In this document: positions 5,206 through 5,236 of the stretch, piece by piece
How the letters are laid out: every line of letters begins with the position of its first letter
Numbering within the stretch: position 1 is the stretch's first letter
Origin: DASUGM01 sp036274055
GTDB lineage: Bacteria; Acidobacteriota; Vicinamibacteria; Vicinamibacterales; SCN-69-37
Reading direction: 5' to 3'
DNA length: 5,236 nucleotides
NCBI GenBank assembly: GCA_036274055.1
Contig: DASUGM010000308.1
Span: 1 to 5,236, forward strand
The notes under the pieces: model-generated
What the model saw: the letters and a program-made list of their open reading frames with translations, nothing else
What the model was told of the DNA's origin: nothing
The model's database searches: none
Translations under genes and position numbers: made by a program

Positions 5206-5236
5206 GGGGTCAAACACGGGTCAGACCCCTCGGGGT
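5206..5236 (+). terminator. Overlapping palindromes after typA, possible terminator cut by the window end
   Basis: Directly after the typA stop, GGGGTC (5206-5211) can pair with GACCCC (5224-5229). GGGTC-A-GACCC (5218-5228) is a near-perfect palindrome. ACCCC-TC-GGGGT (5225-5236) forms a third alternative. GGGTCA is also repeated directly 11 nt apart (5207-5212, 5218-5223). No T tract is seen before the window ends, so this could be a terminator or the edge of a dispersed intergenic repeat. Confidence 0.4.

Noticed and set aside
3148..5217. 689-codon open frame on the minus strand opposite typA
   Set aside because: Its product is a low-complexity run rich in D, R, V, A and L, typical of reading a GC-rich gene backwards. 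It shows no recognisable domain, and its end translates the heptad repeat. typA on the other strand has full motifs.

Overview
This 5.2 kb window is high-GC bacterial DNA, roughly two thirds G+C by eye, and densely coding. It holds four complete genes. They read as an ACMSD-type amidohydrolase (+), a two-gene Rieske/cytochrome b-c quinol oxidation operon (-), and the translational GTPase TypA/BipA (+). GNN-rich codon use produces long shadow ORFs on the opposite strands, and none of these looks real. A menaquinol-type bc complex with its cytochrome c fused to cytochrome b, together with GGTTCC-type intergenic heptads, suggests a deep-branching Gram-negative phylum. Acidobacteriota is my first guess, with Methylomirabilota/Rokubacteria-like or Gemmatimonadota as alternatives. 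This is inference, because no marker in the window settles taxonomy.

Layout: 1-106 is non-coding, with short CGATCGCG / CCCGATCN octamer repeats and a 15-bp palindrome. A promoter-like TACAAT lies just before a GTG start at 121. The amidohydrolase runs 121-1101 (+). A 35-bp gap with nested inverted repeats (1100-1138) separates it from the convergent cytochrome gene 2717-1137 (-). The upstream Rieske gene 3181-2714 (-) overlaps that gene by 4 nt (GTGA), so the two are a translationally coupled operon. The 185-bp gap between the Rieske gene and typA (3367-5205, +) contains a striking 147-bp inverted repeat built from GGTTCC/GGAACC heptads. The repeat lies between two outward-facing -10-like hexamers. 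The window ends in overlapping GGGGTC/GACCCC palindromes just after typA.

How the genes work together: the Rieske protein and the cytochrome b-c fusion would form a compact quinol:electron acceptor oxidoreductase. The fusion supplies the b-haem quinone-reaction core and, through its C-terminal diheme c domain, the role usually played by a separate cytochrome c1 or f. No separate c1/f gene is seen. TypA is a ribosome-associated GTPase expressed divergently. The amidohydrolase is an independent metabolic gene.

The points I would look at again are the mirrored heptad repeat in the divergent promoter region, three gene starts that look leaderless (-10 hexamer 6-8 nt before the start codon), and three residue-level departures in the bc complex. 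These are no haem c_i cysteine, no obvious Met ligand at the first c-haem, and Gly in place of the potential-raising Ser in the Rieske cluster loop. I see no convincing evidence for a wholly new biological system here.
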